From contig CM060081.1 in assembly GCA_030533445.1 (NCBI GenBank), forward strand, positions 14,081,655 to 14,145,654: a stretch of DNA of 64,000 bases. The letters run 5' to 3'. The translations under genes were made by a program, and so were the position numbers. This DNA comes from Cyprinodon diabolis (taxonomy: Eukaryota; Chordata; Actinopteri; Cyprinodontiformes; Cyprinodontidae). Shown here piece after piece: positions 32,193-44,487 of the stretch. Position 1 is the stretch's first letter. Each line of letters opens with the position of its first letter. Below the pieces are notes generated by a model, which was not told the origin of the DNA, ran no database searches, and worked only from the letters and a program-made list of their open reading frames with translations.

Positions 32193-34502
32193 TTACTCAC
32201 AACTTTAACTGTGTGCTCACCAATGCCAATGCTTTAAAATTTGACCTAAAAGAAAAAACTAAATTGTCCCATCTCATGCTACACCTGAAAATAAAAATAT
32301 TATCAATGACATCCCAAGAGCATGTTTTGGTCATTGGTGCAGGAAAATTCCTCTCAGATTAGGCAGAACCAAACATCTCCTTATTCAATCCCTCCTTAAT
32401 CTCTACCCTGTTATTTCCCAAGATCAAATTTTGAAATAAAAATAGTTTTCAATTCTTTAATTTAAATTTTCAATTTGTTGACATTACATAGTGACAGTTC
32501 TCCTTTTGCTGTTTCAAGGTGAATTTGTCACTGATCATCATGCCTTTCTAAACTGTTTAACAACACAGCTTTGAAAATAAACACTAGGATATTATAATAT
32601 TCAACTTTGTTAAATTAAAATTGAAAGGCATTACCTATACTGTAGGTCGGTTTTCAAAAATTTTTTGGAACTCATGTAATTACACATATACGGAGAGTTC
32701 ACTTTTCATCTTATATGATAACTTCTTGATGTCTGCTTCGCGATGTTAGACATATACAAACACTGTAACATACACATACAGACATTCCTAATGACAAACA
32801 AACAACCAGTGGCCAATTTTAGAGACTGCTCTGGCACTAGATGCACTTTATCATAAGGGAAGAGATTAAAGTTTAGCTACTGACCATTTATAGATTAAGT
32901 AGGACTTTATGAGCTCAGTAAAAAAAAAAAATCTACTGCAATGTAAAATTAAACTCCAGCCTGAGTCCAACATTTTTATCCAGACAAAGCTTTACAATCC
33001 ATATGCTCGGCTTGCTTGTAAAATAACTCCAATTCTAATAATATAAAATATTTGTTAAACACTATGCTGCTACATTTCTTATTAAGCAGTTGTTTTCAAA
33101 AACATTCAACTAGAACACAGAGAACCTGAAGTGAACAGAATTCTTCTTTACGATTACAGATGTCTTAATATAATTGTATAGTAAAACTCTAATTTTGAAT
33201 TTTTTTATTGTTTTTTTTGTGGGGGGTAATTGAGGTTATATATATTTCTTTTTTTCCCTTTAATTTCACAGTTAAGTGAAAAAAACACTTACATTGCTTA
33301 AAGTTAATTAGCTTTTGGCAACATAAATGTCCTTCAAACTGGCTTGTAAACATTTTTCTTACTAAATGAAGTAAAAGTGTTTAAAACTTGACCCAGATTC
33401 GGCCCAAAAAGTCATAAGAGTTTTAAACCTTTGCAAGGCCCTACGGTAATTAAAACTAGCCATAGATCAAAAACTTTTATGTTAAGAAGGTAAGAAGGAA
33501 AATGAATTTTGAAGTGACAGTTTATAATTTTTTGTAAATATTTTTCATTAGCAATATCCACAATGAAAAAAAAGGGCTTTAAAGAAATTGAAAAGACGAC
33601 ATAATTTACGTCCAAACACGACTATACAGTATTTGGTTGAAAAGTGAAAGGTGAAAGACTTCATTTTCATATCCTTAAAAAGATGTTGAAAATTGGATTT
33701 GCAAAATCTTTTCAATGTCTATTATTAGACTAAAGTGGGACAGAATCAGACCAACAAATCACAGCCAAATTTTAAACAACTATGTCTGGCCTAAATCAAG
33801 ACTATGATGGACCGACCAGATTTAGCATAAAAACCAATGTCTAAACAACGTCTGGTGTTTGAGGGGTAGGGGAACGCCTATAAAAATATACTGAATCCAA
33901 GACACTACCTAATCCTACTTTTACCAAACCTTGTAAGACAAAACTGATAATGTGTTTCCCTGAAGTTTATTTCTACACATTATTAATCTGGGATTGTTCC
34001 TATTAAGTCTGTTTCATGAAAGAAGAGACAGTCAGCAGAACTTTACAAGCTGATTGTTTTCAGCCAATTATCAAAACAAATTAATTTGAACCAGATAATA
34101 CAATGGTGCATTCAGTGTGCAAGGGTTGGAGGCAATGATTTCTGCAAGCCCGGCAGGTAGTTCACCACTTTGAATTTCAAATGCACAATGTTACACCCTG
34201 GACCACATCCTCAAATAGGAGGAGCTTCAGCTGGGTGAAGCTCACACCCCCAATGTGAAAACATTTCTGAATGGTTATTACTTAAATAAATCAAGAAAGA
34301 TCATGTGTACTACTTTTGTTTTAGAGGTATTAAAGATTATTTTTGAGGTAATCCAGAGGTAAACTATCCCGCCATTAAGCTCAGAATTTATTCTAAATTA
34401 TCTAGCCTACTGTACTTTTTCAGTCCTACTTTATTTGTGCAGGTAAAACTATTGTTTGAGCTGATTTGATTTTTAAGATAGAACTTTTTTATGTTCGGCT
34501 GA
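31004..34502. other. AT-rich DNA with one CA microsatellite, no gene recognised
   Basis: No supported coding frame. A (CA)n tract lies at 32133-32188. The 93-aa frame at 32081-32362 is driven by that repeat. Confidence 0.55.
32133..32188. repeat. (CA)n microsatellite
   Basis: About 56 bp of CA repeats, with interruptions near 32141 and 32147 at the left end. Confidence 0.96.
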
Positions 34503-34873
34503 TGACATCACAATCCCAGCAGACATTAGTGCTGTGCTCGTTTCCTGATAAAAAGTTATTGCGTAACATCACATGCCAATCCTGGGGCACTAACAGTGGG
34601 CATATGTTGGCAAAGATTGTTTAATATCTATCCAATCATCAGCCTTAGAGACCCTTCGCTTTGGACCAGCCGTTACCTCTGGCAACCCTATGTTATTTCC
34701 TGTCAGACTCGCCGTCTGTCAGCATTTCACAATAAAAGCACAGGTGAAACTTCTGCACATTCAGATGCAGCTCTGATTTTGTAGGATTTCCCTAGGACTT
34801 CCTTTAAATCGACCCCCTCAGAAAGCACCGATGCTGGGCAGTGTGCAGTGACAGACCGCTCTGTGCTATAGGT
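34503..34873 (+). promoter_or_regulatory. Candidate host promoter and noncoding first exon
   Basis: Within about 370 bp the plus strand has a CRE-like TGACATCA (34503-34510), a CCAAT box (34632-34636), a TATA-like AATAAAAG (34731-34738), an exon-like stretch, and a strong splice donor TAG|GTAAGT with GT at 34872-34873. The stretch is less AT-rich than its flanks and shows no repeat character. It could be the 5' end of a gene whose coding exons lie outside the window. Each motif is common by chance, so this is a hypothesis. Confidence 0.25.
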
Positions 34874-35285
34874 AAGTGATGATGAGCAGTGCTTCTAGGA
34901 CTGAATTTAAAAAGCTTTTTTTTAAGACATCTAAAAACCTCTTGAGCGCATTCCTGCTTTTTAATATTTCTTAAGAATAATTTTCTCTGTATTCCATTTT
35001 AAGTGAAAAAAAGTTTAACCTACAACCAGTCCCTGATTGGCTGTGGCGCCACGATTTCATAGAAAAGTTAAGCCCGTTCAATTTCAGCGACTACTGCTCC
35101 ACACTCTTCTTGTGATGCTGCTGTTCGACAACACCTCAGTTCTATCCAGTTGCACAAAGTGAGGGCAGAGCAGTGAACACTCTCACCGCGTCGAGTTCAC
35201 CTGTATAGGAATTTTATGTGAATCCACCATTAGGGCCATTGCCACGATCTCCGGTGTGAATGCACTATAATAAACCACAACTTAT

Positions 35286-36075
35286 TGTCATGATTCTTGA
35301 CACTAGTGCTAGTTTAATTCATCATTCAACACACCTGTCAGCTCTGCCCCGTCCCCAATCAGCCTTCATCAGATCCACCTGCTCACTTGGCTAAATAAAC
35401 AGCTCTCAGACCAGTCACCAGGGCCAGATTATTATAAGGCATTGTTGAGTTAAGCACAGCATTCCTGTTAATTGCCTGCCAGTCTGAATCTGACCTGGTT
35501 CTGCTTCCTGATTCTCTGAGCCTGTCTGAACCCTATTGGACCTGTCATGTGTTTTTAAATCTTTGACCTTCTTTCTGTGCCTTGACCTCACTCCCGTATT
35601 CCCCTCTGGATTGTCTCTGGATCTAGGATCACCTGGCTCTGACTCTGGACTGGCTCTCAGATTTCGTACTTTGGTTTGTCCCCTTGATCTTTTTGCCTGT
35701 CTCTGCTCTCATGTACCTGACCCTCTGCATCACCTTGACCAGCGAGTAACTGTTTAAAGAAGGATTTCTTCAAAACAACCTGGACGAATTTAAGAATAAT
35801 TTGAGGTTCACCAGTGACTTCACACGCAAACCGCAATCTTCAGAAACATTCAAATTTTGTCTCCAAACGCCGAGAAGTTTAGTGAACCAGAATCCAACAA
35901 TAGAAACATTTCCCTCCTTTTCTGTTTACTCACTCAACTCTCCAATCTCCTTCCAGAAGACTACTTGCTGACTTTGATGCATCCCTCCCAACCTGCAGCA
36001 GTTTTACATTTTAATAAACCTTTCAAACGTCAATTGTAACCTCCGGTTGAATTCTGGGTCCTCTGTTTCAGGTCA
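35286..36075 (+). repeat. LTR-like remnant (gypsy-type)
   Basis: Starts TGTCATGATTCTTGACAC. The right part has AATAAACCTTTCAAACG (about 36012) followed by a CTGGGTCCTCTG block, like the poly(A)/U5 end of fish gypsy LTRs read on the plus strand. The terminal CA and target duplication are not identifiable, so the right end is approximate and the copy is probably degraded. Frames at 35536-35757 and 35857-36039 are not genes. Confidence 0.45.
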
Positions 36076-38331
36076 TTAAACGTATGCTTTTACATTCTTT
36101 CTGTTCCCCTTTCAAAGATGAAATCATGAATTCTGATAAAATAGATGAAATAACTGCATACACCCTCCTGCATTATCATGTTTTTTTTATTTAGCTGTGG
36201 TATTATGGATTGCTTTTTGTCTCAGCTATATGTCCCCTTTTAAAAACATAATGCTTTACAACAGTATGACCATCTTCAGAAACTATTAGTTTCAGAATTA
36301 TAAAAGATATGAAAGGGATATCTTCACAAAGATTTGAACTGTGGGATTCTTGCTGTAGGTTGAATCATGACCAATTTTGCTTTTGCATACTTAGTGTGTG
36401 CGACAGTCTATAAACACACAGTTTAGTGATTATTTAGTAGGTGTAGCCAACATGCTGTGCGCATATAAATTCTGCAAGTGTGGAATCATGTTAATATGAA
36501 CCATTTAATTCCCTCAGATAGTGGCAGATCGAAAAGCGGTTATCCAGGAACCGAAGCTGGAAAAAGGATCATGCATTTTTAATGAGCCTGTGGTAAGATC
36601 AGACATGAAGAGGAGCTAAACATCTTTGGGATGTTTAGTTCATCTTACAGCCACAAATGAAATGAACAAATGTTTTGCATTGAGAAGTAAACAGCAGTGG
36701 CGGGAATGAGGGAGTCTTGTATGACAGCTGCTGATTGCGACCTTTCGATGGCTTTATGTCAAACAACAGGGGAGCTGCTCTTGTTTAGCTGCTGTTGGTA
36801 GCTGAATCCAGAGTAAAAAGGTTTTGGAGACATAAAAAAATTATTTTTTCAAGCTTTCAGGCAGACATGCATTGTGAAGTAGTTTGGTCGAGGATAAGCA
36901 AGATGAACAAAAAAAAAAACAGCTTCAGCCACCGGTTCCAGATTTCTCTGTTTTCTTTAAACAGCATTTTCACTCTAACAACCCTTCCTGAGCTTCCAAG
37001 AGCTCAGTGCTTATATAAACATTTGGCAACACACCTGCACTTGAGTGGACCAAGCCACAATTAAACAGGTAGAAAAAAAACAAAAAAAAAGTCGAAACAG
37101 AGAAACAAGAATAAAATTATTAATCTAATTTACAAACTCATCTACATAAAGAAAGAGTCTGCAAAATAAAAAATGTGATACAAGATAATTCAAAAAGTTA
37201 CTTTAAAGAAAAACAAACAAAGCATTACTAAAAAGGAAACCCTCTAAATGGTAGAACCCAAGGTAATTGATGACATCATCTAGCCAATTTAGCAAGAAAT
37301 ACTTGGACAAACAATGGTGGGTAAAAGGAAAAGAAATACCATGAATATACTTTGAAAAAAAATAAACATTTCAACCAATGATCCAGTAATAGCTTTAACC
37401 TAAACATAAATAAATGGAAACTACAACATAATGCTAATACAAACAAAGCCGGGATAGTAAGTGAAGCAAAGTTGCAAACTAATGTTTAAATTTAAGCATT
37501 ACAAATCAGAAAAAAGAATAAGGGACAAATGAGGAACACAAACGGAACCCCTTTGTCACATGCATACATACATTGAACCATCATGGAATAAAATTGTATT
37601 TACTGATGAACAATTCTGACACAAAACACATATTTCTCCCCTATCCCTGTTCCTTTAAATGTCAAAAGTATTTAAAGTTGTTTTTGTGTCCAAGGCATTG
37701 GAAGGGACCCCAAGGCCTTAGTACTGAAAAGTATATAGGATTTTTTATATATACATAATTTGTAGATGATTCCACTTTTTTATATGTAATTTCTTTCATG
37801 AAGAGGAGAATTACACATGCAGTGAGGTGCCAATGCAGAAAGGGGGAAGGCATGAAAATATATATTTTTTTTATATAACTTTTAAACCTTTATGTGATGA
37901 CTTCAGGACAATTCTCACCTAAAACACTGCTCTCTTTCAAACTTTTCCTAATGGTTAAATGAAAGGAAGTCAGATATCCAAGAATTGTGGATGTTCAAAA
38001 TCAAGTTCTGTTTTTAGTACAAATTAGATGATGCCTGGTGTTCAAACACCCATCTTGCAAAAACATCTATAGCCTGTTTTCCATCGAAATGTCCTGACAT
38101 TTAAAGTGAAGGATCTGTCTTAGTTTAGTGGCTCTTGATGTCTTCTGGTAAGTCAGAAGTCATCCACATACAGTAATTGTTTAGACAGTTGATCCAAACT
38201 AAGAGGAAATTTAAAAGCTTAGGCAATCTTGGCAGTTTTTATTTAGCTAGATAGCTGACTAATAGGTGAGACCATGATTTCCATAATTATTATGTTTTTA
38301 AAGATTTATTTTTTAGCCTAGTGACTCCTAG
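36076..38331. other. AT-rich DNA, no gene recognised
   Basis: No supported coding frame. The 36440-36800 stretch is less repetitive and looks more constrained than average (noted as a finding). A-rich patches occur at about 37070-37090. Confidence 0.5.
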
Positions 38332-38530
38332 CTAAACGAAGACTGACATGTAATGGGCTAAAGGGGGATAGGAAACAGAAGGGGAAAATCCCAACAGGCT
38401 GGGACATGAACTTATGACAAAGGTGTTGAGGAAAAAGGCACCCCAATCCAACGCCACTAGAGCACCTCCAATATTACACCTTTTCTTTAGCCTGGCACAG
38501 CCAGACTGAATTACAGAGAGCGTAATTACA
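38332..38530 (-). repeat. Possible tRNA-derived SINE, degenerate
   Basis: On the minus strand an A-box-like CTAGTGGCGTTGGATTGG (about 38443-38461) is followed, after an extended arm, by a B-box-like AAGTTCATGTCCCAG. The distance suits a tRNA-derived Pol III promoter. The following CCCCTTCTGTTTCCTATCC body resembles fish SINE bodies. Divergence is high and boundaries are approximate. Confidence 0.35.
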
Positions 38531-40595
38531 GCAAGCGCAAGAGAAAGCCTAGAATAATAAAAATAAGACAAGGGGCGGATCGGTCAGGAGTAAAAAGCAT
38601 TTTAAAGGTTCCTTTTCTTGGAAGTGAATTAAATTAGGATAATTCAGTGTCATTTCTGATTGATGGTGAAAAGGTTTACCAGAGGGAGGAGGCTGCAAAG
38701 ATGAAGCACCAATCTCCCATGTTTTTCTTGAACACTTATCCTAAAAGACATGAAGCTGTATTTTGGATGTGCAAGGGTCTATAGAGGGGTTGGGTTGGAG
38801 ATTGTACATATTACCTAATTTATTTGATAAAGGTCTAAACATGATGTCCCAGGGATGTTGTAATGGATTTAGGAAATTCATTGGTATTATTTGTTTCTTC
38901 CTGTACGAACTTCCCTTATATTATTGGCAAAGAGACAAAGCATACACCAGGAGAACCCCCGGCCCAACAGTATCTGTAAAGGGTCTAGCAGCAGGTTACA
39001 GGAGTTCTTCTGGAACAGGGTGCCATAGTTGGCAATCATTGCTATTGTTTATTCTGTACCCATTTATGGCTTTGCCTACTCAGACCATCTCAGTAACAGA
39101 AGTACCCTCTACCATCTTCTACCAAACTTATTTTGCTGAAAACTGTTGCAGGACGCCTAATGTCCCTTGCAGTTTTTCATGAAGATTTCATGTCTGTCAC
39201 ATTAGCACATAAAGAAACTGTTCTCATCTGTATCAGAATCTGCCAATGAAGTGTGACAAATGTCAGTAAAGCTGTACAGATCTTGCAATGAACACAGGAC
39301 TTACCAGAGAATGTTGGAACTCAAGACCACCCTCTTGAAGACTTTTTCTAATGATTTTGACAAAGATCATTATGCAAATAACGCACTAAAAATCACTTTG
39401 TAAGGCTCTAGCTATAGTAGAGACAGATGGTAGTCCTTCTAATAGGTTGAGGAAGGAAAAGTTACTGGCTGTTTTCGTGAATATCATCCATGCTTTTAAG
39501 ACTGTGCTGAGAGACACAGAAAATCTGATGTTAATGTGCCATCCTAGTTGGACTGCCTGTGCGACTTCAGGGTATCACTTATTGTATCCATAGTGACACC
39601 AGCCTTGTATAAATGAAAATCTACTCAAAAGCAGGTGAATATAAAAAGGGAAATATTTTGTTGCTTGCACCTATAAAACTATTCCTGTTTTTGAGTTGTA
39701 TTATAGTTGCCTCTTTATACACTTGATTATAATTTTATTAGTACCAAGACAACTGGACCCCTCTACAAGATATTTACTTTAACGTGAGAGCCTCTGAGAA
39801 ACGGGGACTCACCCAAGCACAAGTGAGTGTTTAGTGTATGACTGAATAGAGATGAGGCAGGCTATTGCAGACTGGATGATGACTGACAGACAAGAAGCAG
39901 GCCTTGAGCAGTCTGGAGGCATGTAGAATAAACTGGTGACAGACAGAAGCAGTCTAGGACATGACCAGAGTCTAAAGCTGATGAGAACCCAGAGAAGGTA
40001 GACCGAGCATATGAACGAAGGAACTCTAGTAGGCTGGGTGCCCACACTGACTCTGCAACGAGTCTCTGCATGCTAGGAAGAGATATTCTGGCAGAGATTG
40101 GCAGTGAGGCCCAGTTATGTAGGCCTAACCTGTTAACTTTTCTACTAAAATCCCCAAAATTAAATATGAAGCCTCAAAAAAATCATAGATTTAATTAGCT
40201 GTACTTTAACCCTTGAAGGTTTCTAACCTGTAACCTATTCAACTGTATGCAATCCTATCTGTCTGTCTGCCTGTGAAAAACATAGGTACGGAAACTGTCA
40301 GCCTGATGAAGTACGTCCACATGGCAACAGAAAAAATCCCCTGGTAGGGGTGCCAAATGATTAGTAAGGGGTTGCTATGGCTCTCTAAAACACAGATGCC
40401 CCACCTCTTTATAAAATGTAGAAAGGAGATGGGGGATTCCCTCTGATACTAAAGTGAAGCTAACAGCATGTCTTACTTTCAACATAATATGAATAACACT
40501 TATCAAACCATTTTGTGCTTACCATATGTTCTTCACAACTCAAGCAAACTATAGGGTCCCAAAAGGTACTGTATAAGTGGGTTACGGTTAATGTC
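38531..40595. other. Unassigned DNA, no gene recognised
   Basis: A 139-aa plus-strand frame at 38763-39182 has no domain or splice context that I can support. A stretch at about 39780-40090 is GC-richer with two overlapping minus-strand frames (69-78 aa) and may be another old LTR, but I could not define ends. Confidence 0.45.
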
Positions 40596-40600
40596 CAAAT

Positions 40601-41392
40601 TGTCATGATTGGTTTTAGTTCAAACCCACATGCAGAACACAACGGAGGCTGGGTAAAAGTTTAAAAGAGTTTAATAAATATTGTAGACACAAAGACATGA
40701 ACAGGATCAGGAACTGGTCCGGGTTGGGTTCACTGACGTCTGCAGAGATGGATAGTTTGATTAGCTGGGCAGACAGATGATCAATGAGTCCTTTAAGATT
40801 ATTCTGAGTCTACCTTGACGGAGTCCAGGCTTCTCTTGTGAGAGAGGGAACCGTTGGGTCCAGAGACTGTTGGTTCAGCAGAGTGCACAAGCAGCTGCAA
40901 TGTCTAGCTTCTGACTTTGAATGGCAGACCTTGATCAGACTTTCCAGCTCTTCACAGAGAGCAGCAGGGGGAATCCAAATAGGAATCTTCAGGTTTGGCT
41001 GACCAGGGCTGGGAGGCAGGTTAAGCTCACTCAGAGCTTCAGGCTTGAGACAGGTTCCTGTGAGCAAAGACAGAGGAGGGTTAGAATCAGTTCTCTCACT
41101 TGAGACAACTAAGATTCTTTCAGGTATCAGAGGCTCAGGTTGCTAACCAAACTAAGTTCAACACTGCGGCGTCGAAGGAAGGTCTGGCAGCTGCTTATGT
41201 AGGGAAGGTTCCTGATGAGCAGACGAGCTCCAGGTGTGCTGGAGGGCTCCAGCCCAGGAGACCCACAGCGCACTCTGCTGGTGGAAGGTGGTACATCCCC
41301 AGATCCCAACAGTAACCCAGTCCCTAAAAGAAAACAAAAAGCAGAAGAGGATCCTCGGCGCCCTCTGGTGGGCAATCCTCAGGATCCCAACA
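40601..41392 (-). mobile_element. Solo LTR, chromovirus-type gypsy family, with duplicated end
   Basis: Same family as 9508-10216. It begins TGTCATGATTGG and ends GATCCCAACA at 41392, flanked by perfect 5-bp duplications CAAAT (40596-40600 and 41393-41397). A first GATCCCAACA occurs at 41302-41311. The further 81 bp to 41392 ends in the same terminal motif, so the sense-strand U3 start is partly duplicated relative to the other two LTRs. That extra piece contains GCGCCCTCTGGTGG (41358-41371), a full match to the CTCF core consensus. A near match lies at 41268-41281. Confidence 0.9.
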
Positions 41393-41397
41393 CAAAT

Positions 41398-43484
41398 ATT
41401 GCGACCCAGGATGGGAGGTAGTAACAGCCTTCAAACTACAAACAATAAGACACATAAAAAAGATTAATTACAGACTCAAAGTCCAAAACAAAAAAAAAAG
41501 AATAAAATACAATAAAAAGCTAGTCCTAGCCATTTAAAAGGCAGTCATACCAATGTCTACATAGTACAGATGAATATTTTACTGCACTATATTTAACATT
41601 AGTTAACAGTAGGATAATTATGTTATTTGACTAATTTAAACGGCAAATACATTTATACATACGCAAACTTAAAACAGCCATCAAAGTGCTGACGCGAGCA
41701 GATAGAAACAGTTCACTGGCACTGGTCAATTTGGGTTTCTTTTACAAAAGCCTTAATGCATCAATATCGGCCACATTCAATCTTTGAGACTGGCTTTTTT
41801 AAAGCTGCCCCAAAAATGTGCAGCATACAGAGATTACAATATGGCCCAAACAAGTTCAGTTTCACTTCATCAAAACAGAATCCAGGATAGGAATATTTGC
41901 CTTAGCATATAACATTCAAGCCTGAAGGTAAATGTCCTCATCATCGTCTGGTCTATTTTTAATCTTTACATTAGTTTTATTATAAGGCAGGCTAGCTTCG
42001 AGAGCAGTTACACTTTGTACAAGTCAATTCCTCTCTTGATAAGTTAATAGTAGATAACAATTCATTAGTTCAGGCATAGCAGGCTATTTGATCAGCAGAT
42101 AAAGAAAACCAGTCTATATGTGTGTGATTGAATACTGTTCTTCTTTACAGTTTTGGGTATATGATCAAATCTAATTAATACCTTAAACGGGATGTGATCA
42201 AAAGTGGAAATGTTGTATAAGATATTAATGTAAATAAAACCATCATGAGCATCTTCTGTAGTAATACAATGGTCCAACCAAGACGTAGTGTGCTAGGCTT
42301 TACTTATATAAGTGTAACTTGCAGCTGGCAAAAGTTCTTTACTTGAATTAAGTCGATCAGCATTATTTGCTGAAAATGAAAACCTCATCATAATAAAGGT
42401 GCACAACAAGTGTGCTTATAAAACAAACCTAAGGTCTTCCCCACATGTATCTTGCATTGTTTCGATGAAGGCTGAGTTGTAAATAGTTTAGACTTATAAC
42501 TGCAAGTTTATTAAGGTAGTTAAACCATGTCAGTTACCGATACCATTTAGAACAGAAGCATATCAAGAGACATATACTTTAAAGACTGACTCAGTCACCA
42601 TAAAATCCCTTTAATTTGCTCATTTTCAGACCTACTTACATTCTTTTTCAAATACGCCTGCATGTATGTCAAGATTTGATACAACATGACAGCAGCTAAA
42701 AATATGTATTTTCTATAGTGTTAATGATGCACCCTGTTAAGGTTTTTGATTTAAAAAAAGGCCCATAATGATGAAGTTATTAAGAATGTCCTTGTTTTTC
42801 TCTAAAAACAATCATTATTACAGGTGAAGCAATCAGCTGTTTCTTTCTCTGAAGTGCCAGGGTGTGTTTTTGTGATGACTTTTTCCAAGATGAAATAGCT
42901 GAAAGAGTGGCAAAGCCACTGGGCTTGCGATTCCCTATCAGAATGCACACAAAATGTATAACCTTTTAAACAAAGGCTCTCTTGCTGTGCCTCGGGCTGC
43001 ACTTGCCACTTTGCTTTCTTGTCAAGGCAAAAAAGAAATATACATAAGAAAGATGTGTGTTCTGATGAACGAGAAGAACATTGGCAACAAGTCAGAAGTC
43101 TGACAGACACATATATCTTTGCTGATAGCACTCTATTTACATCTTTGGAATACGCATTTACACATCAAACATTTGCATGGTTTATTTAAAAGCCCCGTGT
43201 TTTCATAAGATCTCCTCTGTTGCCAAGAAAAGGAAGAAATAATAAAATAAACAGAAACCCTGTCTTGCAAGCATAATTGCAAACAGCATGTACAAACAAA
43301 AACATATGAGCACAATAGAAAATCCACATGAGCAGAGGGAGGGAAAATCCACTCAGTAAATTCAAAGATATGTACACAAACAGAAAAGACATGAAGATAT
43401 GTATGTATGAAAATATGTTTTGATAACACCCCAGTTTGGGAGGTCTTCTTCTACAGGAGAAATTGTGTGGCATGGTAGGGAAGC
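41398..43484. other. AT-rich DNA, no gene recognised
   Basis: Minus-strand frames of 98-109 aa near 42802-43429 are Cys/Phe-rich by composition and have no motif; I do not support them as genes. No repeats with definable ends were seen. Confidence 0.5.
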
Positions 43485-43702
43485 TGGGCGGATGTTGGCC
43501 TAGTGGGTTATTGCAGTGCACTTGTGCTCTGAGAAGGTTGCAAGTACCCGGTTCAATCCCCAAAGCCTCCACTCTGGGTACCTGAGCAAAACCCTTAAGC
43601 CCTGATTGCTCCCTGAGCACCACACAATGGCAGCCCACTGCTCACAAAGGGGATGGGTTAAATGTAGAGAACGAATTTCACCATTTTAGGACAATAAAGG
43701 AT
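43485..43702 (+). repeat. tRNA-derived SINE
   Basis: The head carries an A box (TGGCCTAGTGGGTTA, 43496-43510) and a B box (GGTTCAATCCC, 43550-43560), the internal Pol III promoter of a tRNA-like gene. A SINE body follows (GAGCACCACACAATGGCAGC and GGGGATGGGTTAAATG), then a short tail with AATAAAGG. It is the same family as the minus-strand copies at 59351-59566 and, more distantly, 58826-59034. It would be mobilised by a partner LINE. The 150-aa minus-strand frame across it is a shadow. Confidence 0.87.
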
Positions 43703-43799
43703 GTACATTTTTATAAATGTCTGAAGTTACATGATTACGGATGTTGGCAGTAAGGAGATGACACAGTCTGCTCATGCACTCTTTTTTATCTTAGAACCA

Positions 43800-44487
43800 G
43801 ACCTTAACTGAACCAGGCTGAGCCCTAGTGTTGAACTAATACTAGTTTAGTTCGGTTGTGTCTGACACGGTCCGGTTCATTTTGTGTGCCATTTACCACT
43901 CAGCAGTTATATTGGTTACCATGCTCGGACTGCTCTCGGGGTAGTGTAAATGGGGCTATTGGCTTGCCAGAGAAGATTTCAGAGTTGGGTACAGAGACCT
44001 GAGAGGCAGACCTAAAGGCACGCTGCACCCTGCCCAACAGAGCTAGGGGTCCAGGCCCCATCAAGCAGCTGCCAAGATTAAGCCAGTACCCCACCCCAGA
44101 CACAGTCAAAGACCTGCCTGCCCGCTCTCAGAAGAATCTGGAAGGGAAACTCTAATCTGTGATCTGCAAACACTCAAACCAAGCTCTGCCTCCGCCAAGC
44201 CCCCAGCCTGCCGACAGCCTCTGGACGCTCAAGGTTCCCCCCTCAGCCGCTAAGCTCAAACTCCAGAACAGGTACAGTCCTGCTCACTCACATCCTGCAA
44301 ATTACCTGGACATCCACTAACTCCACTGTCCCCCTCTGCAGTGAACCCACTCGTGACCAGTCCTGGATCTGATTAACCCCTGGATCTGTTTATTCTTTGT
44401 TCAGAAATATTTCAATAAACCTTTGAACTTTTCTCCTGCTTCAGTGTGTTCTGCAAGCTGGTTAGGAACCTTAAGCCAAACATGACA
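43800..44487 (+). repeat. LTR-like remnant (gypsy-type)
   Basis: GC-richer than its flanks. It carries TTTCAATAAACCTTTGAAC (about 44410) and ends CCAAACATGACA near 44487, the layout of an R-U5 end of fish gypsy LTRs on the plus strand. Left end and target duplication were not found. Confidence 0.4.

Noticed and set aside
38763..39182. 139-aa plus-strand frame as a host exon
   Set aside because: No domain, and no splice or promoter context I can support.
43496..43560. Functional tRNA gene
   Set aside because: A and B boxes are present but the sequence cannot form a full cloverleaf as far as I can see, and it is joined to a SINE body and tail.
43186..43638. 150-aa minus-strand frame
   Set aside because: Its first part is antisense to the SINE and the rest is low-complexity Phe/Cys-rich translation without homology.
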